Assembly (NCBI RefSeq): GCF_021869535.1
Contig: NW_026262679.1
Coordinates: 79,543,143 to 79,607,142 of the forward strand
Length of the DNA stretch: 64,000 bases
Direction: 5' to 3'
Source of the DNA: Mytilus californianus
Lineage: Eukaryota > Mollusca > Bivalvia > Mytilida > Mytilidae
Under the pieces are notes generated by a model. The model saw only the letters and a list, made by a program, of their open reading frames with translations. It was not told where the DNA came from and did no database searches. This document shows, in pieces, positions 1 through 11,880 of this stretch; within the stretch, counting starts at the first letter, position 1; every line of letters begins with the position of its first letter. Position numbers and translations under genes: made by a program.

Positions 1-400
1 AATTAGTGGTAGACAACGAACCACCATCTGCTGCAGGCATGTTGACCTACAAATTATATATATTTGAAATATATATAGATGATAGAATGAAAGCAGTTTC
101 CTATGGAGAGACTTATTATTCAATAATGCACAAAAAAACTTTTTTTCTCTGAACGCTAAAGTTATGTATGTAGGTTCTATAAATCTAGTTTTCACTTGAA
201 GCATTTAGCTTATAGACTTACAATCTTATAGAATAATTTTCCGTTTCTTATCTGTACATTTGGCTTCCTATGTTGCACATCAATAATCAAAATATTTTAC
301 ATTGCTATTGCTTCATGTGTTGATGTCTCCACTGGGATTTTCCGGTACTACAGATTTTTTTTAGTTCCATGTGTACCCTTTCGTATAGTTTTTAGTCTAG
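1..400. other. Non-coding, nothing recognised
   Basis: No supported gene. AT-rich sequence with short A/T runs; the right part may belong to the decayed retroelement whose endonuclease-like relic follows. Confidence 0.4.
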
Positions 401-589
401 CTATCTAAAGCCTATGTAAAGTTCATTATGTATTCTGACCCTTTCGTATTGTCTTCCGGTCTGGTCTATGTAAATCACCTTGCAGTTTATACATGCACTA
501 AGAATTAACAAATCTGATATCAAATCTGAGGATTTACATGTCTTGTTTGCATTAATTTGAACTTCTTTCCATTTGAAAAAAAAATACAT
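401..589 (-). pseudogene. GIY-YIG endonuclease-like relic of a retroelement
   Basis: The minus-strand reading frame contains a Cys-x-x-Cys-like spacing followed by the word VIYIDQTGR. This resembles the C-terminal endonuclease-like domain (…YIGxTGR…) that follows the reverse transcriptase in Penelope-like and related elements. Only about 60 codons are open; downstream the frame is broken by stops within a few codons of the motif. No start or flanking reverse transcriptase is intact. RT relics lie on the same strand at 5478-6440, so this may be the distal end of the same insertion, split by the 535-bp array; that link is inference. Chance similarity of a short motif is the main alternative. 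Confidence 0.35.
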
Positions 590-1405
590 CGTTGTTTAAA
601 ATCAAATATATTAAGCTAAGCGTACATCGCATTGTGTGTCACCACAAGTTTTTACTGAACATTCCTCTTAATTCGATTCCACTTCAGCTTCGATATTAGG
701 TCAGAACTTCGAAGGAAGTGTCGAACATACTTCTTATTCATAGATGTGCATATATATGGCAAACCTCCATCGTCAAAACTATGCTTTTAGCCAAAAAATT
801 AACACAGTGAGAATACTAAAAAAAAAACTTAAAAGCCCACACTAAGAATTAAAATTACACTGAGATTTCAAAAAGACACATCTGCTGAGATTAAATAAAC
901 TGAAATACACACACAATGATAATTGAAAATGACACACTGAGATTTCAAAAATATACACTGAGATCTAAATGCACATTACTATGAATATTCATGACATGTA
1001 TAGTTCAATAGATTAATATCTTGGTCATCTGAACTTCTGTCACATAAAAATATCAATTGGAACACATCGCATGACTTTCGTACCTCACCTCGCTGTTCCG
1101 ATAAATATGGTAGAACTCTCACGTTTTTTTTTATTATGTTGATCAACGATACAGAAGATTTAGGGAATTTCTTCACACCTTCATTCACTGTTTATAAAAA
1201 TACTACTCGTGACTTAACCAGACCTTGGTCTGCTCATGACATACATTAATCGGAGACTAGAAAGTTCTTTAGATATATGAAATATTATTATTTCTGTGCT
1301 TAATCCCGGTACAGATTTAAAAGTAACTATTGAAACAGTTAACCCTTTACTCAACTGGTCTAGGACAAAGCAACACAAATGCTATATGCTTTAAATTTTG
1401 AAAAA
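590..1405. other. Non-coding stretch with short dispersed words
   Basis: No gene supported. The phrase ACACTGAGATTT or close variants recurs several times between about 855 and 970, giving a weak irregular repeat. The short minus-strand open frame at 979-1188 has no recognisable domain. Confidence 0.4.
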
Positions 1406-1409
1406 GGGT

Positions 1410-1562
1410 GTAAATGACGAACGCGTAGAAACTTTGCAGTTTGAGATTATATCCTTAGGACGACCAAAGAACTATTTAAATCGATCGATTGTGAATTTAC
1501 ATGAAAGTGGGATGTCATGGAGCAGAATTGCAAGATTGCACAATAATTTAAAATCATTCTAA
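1410..1562 (+). pseudogene. Possible helix-turn-helix fragment of a transposase/integrase
   Basis: A plus-strand frame, open from about 1411 to a TAA at 1560-1562, contains GRPK followed by LHESGMSWSRIARLH. The spacing and hydrophobic pattern resemble the helix-turn-helix ahead of integrase or Tc1-like transposase domains (…L.E.G.S...IA..L…). There is no upstream ATG context and no catalytic domain after it, so it would be a short relic. Identification rests on about 30 residues and could be chance. Confidence 0.25.
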
Positions 1563-1740
1563 ATTGTTAATACACTACTTCATTTTATCATTTTGAAAAA
1601 ATATAACAGTGTAAAAACTGTATACACTGCTCCTTTGAGAATAGCAATAGTGGTGTGCACTTTTATAACTTGGGCAAACATGTGAAGAAACGGGTAAGCA
1701 CTTTTTGCACAAGGTCGCAATCCCCAATCAAAAAAGATGC

Positions 1741-1857
1741 CAGCGGTATATTGTTAAAATATACTTTTTCACGTTTTTGGTCTTTTGGAAAATGTTGTTT
1801 GTGCTGTATTTAGACCCCTCTAACAAGAAATTTGTTTTGCATGCACACATATAAAAA
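1741..1857 (-). repeat. Partial inverted Family B copy
   Basis: This stretch reads as the reverse complement of the start of the adjoining Family B unit (from the region after TTTTAACAAAACG back to the CAATTTTTATA segment). It meets the first forward unit head to head at about 1858, so the left edge of the tandem array can fold back on itself. Confidence 0.7.
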
Positions 1858-4712
1858 TTGTCTAAATTGAAAACAACGTTCAAACCTATGATTGCGTTGG
1901 ATAAAAACCGCAATTTTTATACGTGTGCATGTAAAACAAATTTCTTGGTAGAGGGGTCTAAATACAGCACAAACAACAATTTCCAAAAGACCAAAAAAAG
2001 TGAAAAAGTCTATTTTAACAAAACGCATTTGACTAACAGGTCGAACAACTGATGTTCTTAAACCCTGCTGATTGCCATTGGCGATTGCCAAATAAATTGA
2101 TCACCAGATCTAACAAAATGGATCTTAATATTAATTAAATACCAAACAGAAAACAATAAACTTGTGGAAAAGATGGTATACCACAAACATGAGGTGCAAA
2201 ATTTTGTACACCATATCCGGATTTCGACAATAAATGTCTCTTCAGTGATGTTAGGGATCGAAACGGTATTTGGAAGGCCATATAATTTACCTCAATTTAG
2301 GATAGACTCTTGAATTTTAAAGAGTCGAAATAGGATGAACGGATCATATAAACCCGAAGGAAAATATAATACAAGCCCAAACGAAAAAATATAAAAAGTC
2401 TAAATTGAAAACAACGTTCAAACCTATGATTGCGTTGGATAAAAACCGCAATTTTTATACGTGTGCATGTAAAACAAATTTCTTGGTAGAGGGGTCTAAA
2501 TACAGCACAAACAACAATTTCCAAAAGACCAAAAAAAGTGAAAAAGTCTATTTTAACAAAACGCATTTGACTAACAGGTCGAACAACTGATGTTCTTAAA
2601 CCCTGCTGACTGCCATTGGCTATTGCCAAATAAATTGATCACCAGATCTAACAAAATGGATCTTAATATTAATTAAATACCAAACAGAAAACAATAAACT
2701 TGTGGAAAAGATGGTATACCACAAACATGAGGAGCAAAATATATATATACAAGTCTAAATTGAAAACAACGTTCAAACCTATGTTAGACTTGTATATATA
2801 TATATGTATATATTTATTTATATACAAGTCTAAATTGAAAACAACGTTCAAACCTATGATTGCGTTGGATAAAAACCGCAATTTTTATACGTGTGCATGC
2901 AAAACAAATTTCTTGGTAGATGGGTCTAAATACAGCACAAACAACATTTTCCAAAAGACCAAAAAGTGAAAAAGTATATTTTAACAAAACGCATTTGACT
3001 AGCAGGTCGAACAACGGATGTTCTTAAACCCTGCTGACTGCCATGGCGATTGCCAAATAAACGGATCACAGATGTAACAAAATGGATCTTAATTTTAATC
3101 TAATACCAAATAGAAAACAAAAAACTTGCGGAAAAGATGGTATACCGCAAACATGAGGTGCAAAAATTTGTACACCATATCCGGATTTCGACAATTAATG
3201 TCTCTTCAGTGATGTTAGGAATCGAAACGGTATTTGGAAGGCCATATAATTTACCTCAATTTGGGATTGACTCTTGAATTTTGAAGAGTCGAAATAGGAT
3301 GAACGGATCATATAAACCCGAAGGCAAATATAATACAAGCCCAATCGAAAAAATATAAACAAGTCTAAATTGAAAACAACGTTCAAACCTATGATTGCGT
3401 TGGATAAAAACCGCAATTTTTATACGTGTGCATGCAAAACAAATTTCTTGGTAGATGGGTCTAAATACAGCACAAACAACATTTTCCAAAAGACCAAAAA
3501 GTGAAAAAGTATATTTTAACAAAACGCATTTGACTAGCAGGTCGAACAACGGATGTTCTTAAACCCTGCTGACTGCCATGGTAATTGCCAAATAAACGGA
3601 TCACAGATGTAACAAAATGGATCTTAATTTTAATCTAATACCAAAAAGAAAACAAAAAACTTTCGGAAAAGATGGTATACCGCAAATATGAGGTGCAAAA
3701 ATTTGTACACCATATCCGGATTTCGACAATTAATGTCTCTTCAGTGATGTTAGGAATCGAAACGGTATTTGGAAGGCCATATAATTTACCTCAATTTGGG
3801 ATTGACTCTTGAATTTTGAAGAGTCGAAATAGGATGAACGGATCATATAAACCCGAAGGCATATATAATACAAGCCCAAACGAAAAAATATAAACAAGTC
3901 TAAATTGAAAACAACGTTCAAACCTATGATTGCGTTGGATAAAAACCGCAATTTTTATACGTGTGCATGCAAAACAAATTTCTTGGTAGATGGGTCTAAA
4001 TACAGCACAAACAACATTTTCCAAAAGACCAAAAAGTGAAAAAGTATATTTTAACAAAACGCATTTGACTAGCAGGTCGAACAACGGATGTTCTTAAACC
4101 CTGCTGACTGCCATGGTAATTGCCAAATAAACGGATCACAGATGTAACAAAATGGATCTTAATTTTAATCTAATACCAAAAAGAAAACAAAAAACTTTCG
4201 GAAAAGATGGTATACCGCAAATATGAGGTGCAAAAATTTGTACACCATATCCGAATTTCGACAATTAATGTCTCTTCAGTGATGTTAGGAATCGAAACGG
4301 TATTTGGAAGGCCATATAATTTACCTCAATTTGGGATTGACTCTTGAATTTTGAAGAGTCGAAATAGGATGAACGGATCATATAAACCCGAAGGCATATA
4401 TAATACAAGCCCAAACGAAAAAATATAAACAAGTCTAAATTGAAAACAACGTTCAAACCTATGATTGCGTTGGATAAAAACCGCAATTTTTATACGTGTG
4501 CATGCAAAACAAATTTCTTGGTAGATGGGTCTAAATACAGCACAAACAACATTTTCCAAAAGACCAAAAAGTGAAAAAGTATATTTTAACAAAACGCATT
4601 TGACTAGCAGGTCGAACAACGGATGTTCTTAAACCCTGCTGACTGCCATGGCGATTGCCAAATAAACGGATCACAGATGTAACAAAATGGATCTTAATTT
4701 TAATCTAATACC
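1858..4712. repeat. Tandem array of ~535-bp Family B units
   Basis: The anchor AACCTATGATTGCG occurs at about 1883, 2420, 2851, 3386, 3921 and 4456, giving spacings near 537, 431, 535, 535 and 535. The last three units are almost identical to each other (single-base differences), while the first two are more diverged and the third is internally shortened and carries a duplicated TA-flanked segment near 2745-2830. Open frames of 60-110 codons seen on either strand recur because the DNA repeats, not because they encode conserved protein. Single units of the same family occur at 26816 and, inverted, at 27905. Confidence 0.9.
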
Positions 4713-4721
4713 AAATATTAT

Positions 4722-5095
4722 ATATATATATACAACTCGTCTAAACATCAGCCCAACAATGTTAAATCTGTAAATTTGCTTTCGCAAATTTTTAGTTCTT
4801 CCCTCGCTGGGATTCGAACTCATGCTTCTGAGATTTATAAGTACGTCTGAACCAGTGACAACTCTACAACAGATTTATCCATTGGATCACCAGCAGTGAT
4901 GGTGATACATGGCTGTGTACATTCTGTATATACAACTCGTCTTAACATCAGCCCAACAATGTTATTGTTATATCGTGACACCAATTCGCCTGCACTGTAT
5001 CCGACGCGCTAGACCACCCGACTACCTAGGCTTCACAATAATAAAGCTTTCGTAGGCCGGGTGTTACCTTTCCTCGTCAGTTTTAATCTAGCGTC
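4722..5095 (-). mobile_element. tRNA-derived SINE-like element
   Basis: On the minus strand, a near-consensus RNA polymerase III B box (AGTTCGAATCCC, complement of about 4811-4822) lies downstream of tRNA-5'-like sequence (TGATCCAATGGATAA, near 4880-4895). A second tRNA-like A-box segment (GGTGGTCTAGCGCG, complement around 5010-5025) is in the same block. The words 'caactcgtct…aacatcagcccaacaatgtta' occur twice (about 4732 and 4927), suggesting a composite of two partial copies. The tRNA-like identity is inferred from box motifs only. Confidence 0.5.
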
Positions 5096-5477
5096 GTAAT
5101 ACCAAACACTTATAAAAGCTGGTATATAGACCAGATATAACCCTGAACAACATTAAATAACAAAAAAGCAATACAATTAGTATCAACAGGTCAAATACAA
5201 GAAAGTACGATTTGAGAGTACTCGCAGTTACTAACAGCTAGTTAAAAGCCAAACACAATTAATAATAAAAAATCATGCATCAGAGACTAAAATCAACTAA
5301 AAAACATCCCAGGGATTTAGTATTTTAACGTCATGGACAGTCAAAGAAGACATGACTTGTGCAATGCCAAAAATAAATGCATCGACAGGCAGTAGGATAG
5401 TTAGGAGTTTAACCTCTTTATAGATCAAAATGAACGTGGGTGTGTCTTTATGCATCCCGTTTGAAAAGAAAACAAAT
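5096..5477 (-). repeat. Partial Family A copy and anonymous DNA
   Basis: About 5190-5270 contains the complement of the Family A phrase around 'gctttgaactagctgtcagtaactgcgagtactct' (compare 50570-50605). The rest of the interval to the RT relic shows no gene. Confidence 0.45.
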
Positions 5478-6440
5478 TTAGTTATGTTTTAATTTGCTGA
5501 TGACAAAATCGATATTAGTGCCAATGTAAACTATATTCAAAGATCTAATTACAACAATGGTAAGATAACCTTTACTGATAAGTTTGTTTAAAGGTTCGAT
5601 GAGTTTACACGGATCACATAGTGATTTCTGTGCTTTAGATACAATATTACCGTAAAATTTAGGATGTGAAATACCGTTTTTAATCAGTTTTCTACAGGTA
5701 CAGCCAAATTTATTAATCAAATCTTTGTATCTATGAAAGAATTTAGTAAAAGTTTTACGTAATTTATGGTAACGAAATCCTTGACTTAATAATTTACCAG
5801 TGATGCATTGATTACGTTCGTTAAAATCTATGACATCACTACACACACGGGCATAACGAACGAGTTGGGATATATAAACACCGTATGATGGAGCCAAAGG
5901 AACATCGCCGTCTAAAAAAGGAAAATTAACAATAGGGAATAAAAAGTCGTCTCTTTTGTCGTAAATTTTCGTATGGAGTTTTCCTTTAGAGATTGAAATC
6001 ATCGACGGTCCAAATCTAGAAAAGGACAACTACTGCTGTTTATGTTAGATTTAGTTAAAGTAAGTTCTATTGGGTAAATTTCGGTAGTATATTTAGAGAA
6101 CTCTGGATTATTTAACGAAAAAATATCATCTAGATAACGGAAGGTATTGTTGAATATATCAACCAAATGTAACAATGACGTGTCTTTACTGAGTTTGGTC
6201 ATAAACTGAGATTCATAGCAATACGATAATAAATCTGCTATTAAAGGGGCGCAGTTAGTGCCCATAGGAAAACCTACTACTTGTTAATACACTTTATCGC
6301 CGAAACGTACATATATGTTGTCCAGGCGAAAATTTAAAGCTTCAATCATATCTTCACATTTCCAGTAAGTGTATCTAGCATACTTTCCTTTTTCGTTACA
6401 GAAAAGGCTTTAAACGAGTTCACTTAAGCATCACCATGAG
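5478..6440 (-). pseudogene. Broken reverse transcriptase (Penelope-like/related family)
   Basis: The minus strand encodes, in order, a segment ending DNIYVRFGDKVY, then GFPMGTNCAPL (RT motif around the palm), FRYLDDIF (the catalytic YxDD box), a FLDLD segment, KIYDKRDDF and NFPFLDGDVPLAPSYGVYISQ, and a basic thumb-like tail. This order and wording match a metazoan reverse transcriptase family common in molluscs and cnidarians that I place near Penelope-like elements; the clade is inference. The copy is dead: a stop codon interrupts the frame just before GFPMGTN (about 6285), and a frame change of about 8 nt separates the FLDLD and KIYDKRDD parts (about 6000-6010). The N-terminus is not recognisable beyond 6440 and no intact endonuclease domain follows. 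Confidence 0.8.
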
Positions 6441-7439
6441 AAACGATTCACGATTGGTTCGTTTCGATAAATGTATTAACATAGAGAAGGAAAACGTAAA
6501 AGTTCGTTTTCTAATTAACTATACAAATTATACAATTGGCTCACGTTAAAGTAGACGTCTGGTAACAGCATGTGGATTAGAAAAAGAGACAAGGTGAAAA
6601 TTAACCTAGACATTGCCTTTCATGAAAATGATTTATGTTCTTTACACTCGAGAACTGACACGTGCTTTGTATTACATGATATTTAGAGTAAAAAAAGAAC
6701 ACTAAGACTATTGCCCTTTTATATCGAGTTGTTGTTTGTCAGTACAGTTTTATTTATGGATGATGGTCGATACAGCAAAGAAACAAAAGTGCACTATTAG
6801 TCCACTCTAAGAAGTTGACCTTAAGATGCAAATCAATTCTCCGCAGGTTTTTGGTGGGGTGCTGTTGATTTTTTTTTTCGTTTTTCGTTTTTTATCATGG
6901 CGTTGTCAGTTCGACTTATAAATTTGAACATGAATGCTCGCAATGTCGTGCTAAGCATATCCCCACTGCACTTGTAAATCAAAGTATCAGATAACATGAA
7001 AAGGGTGTCTGACAGATCTTTAAAATGCTCACACTTTATAACTCATCACTGATAAGCTGCTTACTAAATATCATCCTGTTAAGCCGTACTTGAGAAAAGT
7101 GTGTAGAAAATTGTTAAGTTCATTCAGTATATCTAAAAATTCAAATTATCGGTAAAATGGAAGTAGGTGTCAATAAAATCCGAAATATTGTCAAACGTTT
7201 CAACTCATCACTGAAAAGCTGCTGAACTGGTATGAACTCTCCCTGTTCTCAGAAATACTTGAGAAATGTGTACCAAAAAAATCATCACGATTCACGAGTT
7301 GATTTTTTTGTCAATCACGATTCACAGAAAATTAATTTCCATGATCACGGATCACGAAAATATAAAAAAATAATAAATCTGTAGAAAAACGGATCACGAT
7401 AGCGAAAATGCGCCGATCACGAAGAACGAAAATAACCCA
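6441..7439. other. Non-coding with a Family C tail fragment
   Basis: No gene. About 6860-6930 carries the Family C phrase 'cgttttttatcatggcgttg…cgacttat', also found at 17565-17610 and 32480-32520. The region around 7280-7420 has repeated 'gatcacgaa' words. Otherwise nothing recognised. Confidence 0.45.
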
Positions 7440-7920
7440 TCAGGCCCCTCACCTATCACTGCCAAGCTGCTGATCAAATATAAAGTCAATCTGGTACTAT
7501 CTTTGAAAACTGTGCCGGAATAATTGTGATCTCTGGCGCCCCGAAAAGTTAAGCACATCCTGTTCCAGATGTGGCACCCAAGTGTAGACAAATTAAAATT
7601 TAATTCAACCAATTCTCAAGACGATATGACAAAAGCACTTAATCTAAGGTGGGGTTCCTGTAGTTCAGTGGTTGTCGTTGGTTCTTGTCTGTCATGTTTG
7701 TTTTTCGTTAATTATTTGTTATGAATAAGACCGTTAGTTTTCTCAATTGAATTGTTTCATATTTTTCATGTCGAAGCCTTTTATAGCCGACTATACGGTA
7801 TGGGTTTTCCTCATTGTTGAAGGCCGTACCGTTGCCTTTAATTGCTTACATCCACTTTATTTGAACTTTGATGGATAGTTGTCTCATTGGCAATCATACC
7901 TCATCTCCTTATTTTTATAT
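7440..7920 (+). repeat. Left arm of a ~0.5-kb inverted repeat (Family A-containing)
   Basis: From 'gccaagctgctgatcaaata' (about 7459) through the Family A segment ending 'tcatctccttatttttat' (about 7918), this arm is the reverse complement of the block at 8838-9370. It includes the Family A words 'ggttcctgtagttcagtggttgtcg' split across 7650-7680 and the 'cggtatgggtttt' segment near 7797. Confidence 0.85.
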
Positions 7921-8837
7921 TGAACGTTTTTCTTAGCACTCAACCTTCTGCTTAATATTCACTTTTGTACGAAAATTTAAAATAAACACAATTTTCTGAC
8001 AATATATTATTAGAGTTGGTAGATCGGTGCGCATATAAAATATAGAAGTATAGAGTTCAAAAAATTAAAAGATATTGCTGCCAATTTTCATGGATTTACA
8101 TGCGATTGAAAGCATTAAGAGCCCTCGTCTGAATCAATGTTTCAACAGAATTTCTTGTTCTTAATTAAGTACGTATAGATGTAAGAATCATGGACGGAAT
8201 CACGTAGAACAGTTATAAATTCTGTTATGCAACTTTAATGTCTTTGTATGCATTATTGTGTGGTGTTGTGTAGACTTTTGTTCGTCTTTTCGTCGTGTTT
8301 CTTTTTGTTTTGGTGATGTCTATTTTTCTTCAATTTATCCGTTTGTATTATCCTTTGGTTTTGTCTGCCCACTATAAATTTAACTTAAGTATCCAATATC
8401 CAGAGTGAAGGTAGAATCTATATTTCTCGGATATTTACACTGAAAAAAATGGCTATTGTTATCATTTTGTAGTTAAATAATGTTTTTGTACGAATGGGAT
8501 TGCTAAAGATATTTTAGATTCTAAGTTATCAAAAGATGCATCCATTACAAATAATAGTTTTTGTATGTAAAATCCATCCTATTAGACGTTTTATCATGTT
8601 TAACAACCAACAACAATATATTTATCTCAAGCTGTGTGTTTAAAAAGAGTTTCCACAACGCACATGTTACAGTAAGCATAAAAATAAGGAAATATGTTGC
8701 TGCTAAAATTATACTATGACTAGCTTAATTCTGAAATAAACGACGATCCATGGAACATACACACTGAAAGTGTCACGTGACATGATTATGAGAAACTTAC
8801 AATTCCAAGCTAGTGGATCGTATAGCTTGTTTTCATC
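7921..8837. other. Spacer between inverted arms, no gene seen
   Basis: About 0.9 kb of AT-rich sequence forming the loop of the large inverted repeat. No open frame of credible length or domain, and no transposase was found in it. Confidence 0.5.
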
Positions 8838-9370
8838 ATTATAAAAATAAGGAGATGTACTTTTTACAGGTTAAATCATTTTTTTGTTATGGTCAATGCT
8901 TCATTGATGAGGTATGATTGCCAATGAGACAACTATCCACCAAAGTTCAAATAAAGTGGATGTAAGCAATTATAGGCAACCGTACGCCTTCAATAATGAG
9001 AAAAACCCATACCGTATACTAAAAAGTAGTCGGCTATAAAAGGCTTCGACATAAAAAATATGAAACAATTCAATTGAGAAAACTAACAGTCTAATTCATA
9101 ACAAATAATTAACGAAAAACAAATATGACAGACATGAACCAACGACAACCACTGAACTACAGGAACCCCACCTTAGATTAAGTGCTTTTGTCATATCGTC
9201 TTGAGAATTGGTTGAATTAAATTTCAATTTGTCTAGACTTGGGTGCCACATCTGGAACATGATGTGCTTAACCTTTCGGGGCGCCAGAGATCACAATTAT
9301 TCCGGCACAGTTTTCAAAGATAGTACATACCAGATTATATATATATTTGATCAGCAGCTTGGAAGTGATA
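8838..9370 (-). repeat. Right arm of the inverted repeat
   Basis: This is the reverse complement of 7459-7918, starting at 'ataaaaataaggagatg' and ending near 'tttgatcagcagcttgg'. A roughly 50-bp segment (about 8855-8910) interrupts the arm; it is bordered on both sides by GATG, so it may be a small insertion with a short target duplication. Confidence 0.85.
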
Positions 9371-9650
9371 GATTGTAATGTAAGATCTGTCAAACATGCA
9401 ATTATAGGCAACCGTACGCCTTCAACAATGAGAAAAACATATACCGTATAGTCGGCTATAAAAGGCCCCGACTTGAAAAATATGAAACAATTCAATTGAT
9501 AAAAACTAACAGCCTAATTTATAATAAACAGTTCACGAAAAACAAATATGACAGACATGAACCAACGATAACCACTGAACTACGGGCTCCTGACTTGGGA
9601 CAAGCACATACAGAACTGCTTGCGCTTATTAGTATTTGGGATATTCATTT
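9371..9650 (-). repeat. Second partial Family A copy
   Basis: The sequence restarts with 'gcaattataggcaaccgtac' (about 9398), already used near 8969, and runs through 'acatgaaccaacgataaccactgaactacggg' style words to about 9600. It is a tandem partial duplication of Family A next to the inverted repeat arm. Confidence 0.75.
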
Positions 9651-10215
9651 TTAACGACGCTTCCCTTGTTGATGCATCCGTTCTCGCTTTGTTTGGATAT
9701 CTAGCGGTATATATCGATTTTTCTCTTGATTGGCATATTCCAAATGGATTTAAATGTTAAGAACAGTAAACTATTGTAACTTTTTTTTAAATATCACTGT
9801 ACATTTTCTTTATTTATGGACCAAAGAGAATCATGCGCGTAGCTACGTTTACGCGAAAACGCTCGGGCATACACATAAAGTTGAAGAAAAAAATATGTTA
9901 TCCCAAATAAATCAAAAGAACTGATTAAAAGCACACGAGCCTTGTAATATTCTTTCTTCAATGGCTTGTAATTGAAGATAAAAGACAAAGTGATGAAAGT
10001 GGAAGGTCCGGTAACGGCTAGTTTTGGCTTAAAATTCGGAGTACATCTGATGAAAGATTTTTGATATTTTAAAACACTGTAAGTGTCTATTTCAGTCGAT
10101 TCAATTAGTTTATGTAATAGGATTTGAAATGATTTGGTCATTAAAGACGCTCAAATTCAAGCTTAAATATGAAAAATCTATCAAATATGCCATTAAACGT
10201 CACTTTTCAGATGGT
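9651..10215. other. Non-coding, nothing recognised
   Basis: The minus-strand frame at 9794-10141 (115 codons) has no recognisable domain, signal peptide or splice context. I see no supported feature here. Confidence 0.4.
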
Positions 10216-10350
10216 TATTGTCTAAAATGTAAGTGGCCGCGTTCGTGTTCAGTCTTAACCTTTATATATGTTATGTAGAACCATCAAATACAACATATAT
10301 TTGAATATAAAGACTGAACACAAATGCGGCAACTTCCATTTTAGACAAAA
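10216..10350. mobile_element. Small foldback element
   Basis: A left arm at about 10218-10258 (…TGTCTAAAATGTAAGTGG…TTCAGTCTT) and a right arm at about 10309-10349 (AAGACTGAACACAAATGCGG…TTTTAGACA) are imperfect reverse complements of about 40 nt with a roughly 50-nt loop. It looks like a miniature foldback transposon; no target duplication was resolved. Confidence 0.6.
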
Positions 10351-10548
10351 ACAGTCTTAAAATTAGCACAAATGTGCATTGTATTGTCAAAAACAGCCCA
10401 TATTTATGGAACAAAAGTATTCTACTTTTAAATAAATAGCGAAAAGTTTACATTTCAACAAATTTAAAAAAATGCTATATTTTGGGGCCAAAAAAGGGTC
10501 TTACCGGGTCTACTCCTTTACTTTTAATCAACTGGTATCATATTATTT

Positions 10549-11010
10549 TTATATACTTTTTGGTCATATAGTTCTGCAACTGTTTCGGTTCTTATACATC
10601 CTCGGCTTTCAAATATTCGGCTTTGAACGTTCCTGATGAAGGTAAATCTAGAAAAGCGCTTTGGACGCATGAAATTAATAACGTGTTGCTTTAATTTATA
10701 CAGCACTGGGTCGATACCTCTGCTGGTGGACTATCAGTCCCCAAGGGTATCATAAGCTCAGTAGTCAGAAGTTCGGTACTGACATGATTTATAACAAACC
10801 ATTCTTAAATGTTTCAACTCCCTCAGGCAAAGTTGACCTTAGATGAATTTGACTATTTCTTAGGTACTTTTTGGTCATATAGCTCTGCAACTGTTTCGGT
10901 TCTTATGCATCCTCGGCTTTCAAATATTCGGCTTTGAACGTTCCTGATGAAGGTAAATCAAGGAAAGCGCTTTGGACGCATGAAATTAATAACGTGTTGT
11001 TTTCATATTT
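10549..11010 (+). repeat. Two direct Family D copies
   Basis: The block beginning 'actttttggtcatatag' and running through 'tcctgatgaaggtaaatc' to 'gaaattaataacgtgttg' occurs at about 10549-10692 and again at 10865-10998, about 316 nt apart. Between them lies 'tggtggactatcagtccccaagggtatcat…ctcagtagtcagaagttcggta'. Diverged Family D relatives occur at 20530-20820 and 31500-31745 (opposite strand), 24494-24670 and 28250-28440. Confidence 0.85.
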
Positions 11011-11480
11011 TATATTATATATTCGTTCATTTTCTGTCAAAGTCTGAATAAACTGTGAATTCTACTCAGTTTACTATTGTTTAGATCAATTCATTATCTG
11101 CTGAGATACGATGTGGTTTGCATTTTTATGTTATTGTTCAATATTTATTTTACGTTACCGGCCTGTTTCTTTGTTACCTTTGTATTGTATCTAATACTTA
11201 CACCTGACCATCTATGAGAATTAATTAGGACATGTGTCCATTAATGAAATTTGAATTTGAAGGTGAGTAAATTAAATAAGGTAAAAAATTAATAGAATGA
11301 CAACATTGAAACGGAGACTTGCTTTTTTACTATCTATTTAAAGTTTAGATTTTTTGTTGATTGATTGTTTATCCCACATCTCCTTTTAGACATATTTTAA
11401 AGCAACTGATTTGGACATTTTTCTTTTAATTAAATGTACATTAGATTCCAAATCAACACAAAATTGATAAATTTAACATA
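11011..11480. other. Non-coding, nothing recognised
   Basis: AT-rich; no gene or repeat that I can name. Confidence 0.4.
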
Positions 11481-11880
11481 AAAAAACCAACTTAGACTCT
11501 AAAAGAGAAGCGAAAGATACCAAAGGGATATTCAAACTCATCAGTTTAAAACAAACTGACAATGCCATGGCTTAAAACGAAAACTATGAAAAGGCAAACA
11601 ACAGTATACAAAACACAACACCAAAACAAAAGACTGAGCAACATAGCCCACCAAAAACTGGGATGATCTCAGGTACTCCGGAAGGGTAAGCAAATTCTGC
11701 TCCACGTGTGACACCCGTCGTGTTGCTGATGTATGTACAAACCCAGTGATAAGTCTAATTCGGTAGGTCACACTCGAGGAAAAGAGGACGGGATTGTGGT
11801 AATATCAAAATTTGAACATATCCGTCGTCATTAGCAATCAGTGAAACAGATATTCCATAACGGTCAACCTACTCGTGATG
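11481..11880 (-). repeat. Family C copy
   Basis: The complement of the block at 32150-32575: it carries the complements of 'tgtgtactgttgtttg', 'gctcagtctttt', 'ggagcacctgagatc' style words, 'atcagcaacacga' and 'gacctaccgaattagactt'. The 76-codon frame inside it is also seen in other copies and is repeat sequence rather than a gene. Confidence 0.8.

Noticed and set aside
2297..4619. Recurring 61-110-codon frames in the 535-bp array
   Set aside because: Frames are open on both strands, vary in ends among units and show no codon-level conservation beyond DNA identity.
5478..6029. Intact reverse transcriptase gene (183 codons)
   Set aside because: It lacks the catalytic YxDD box, which lies in another frame; a stop and a frameshift show it is a relic.
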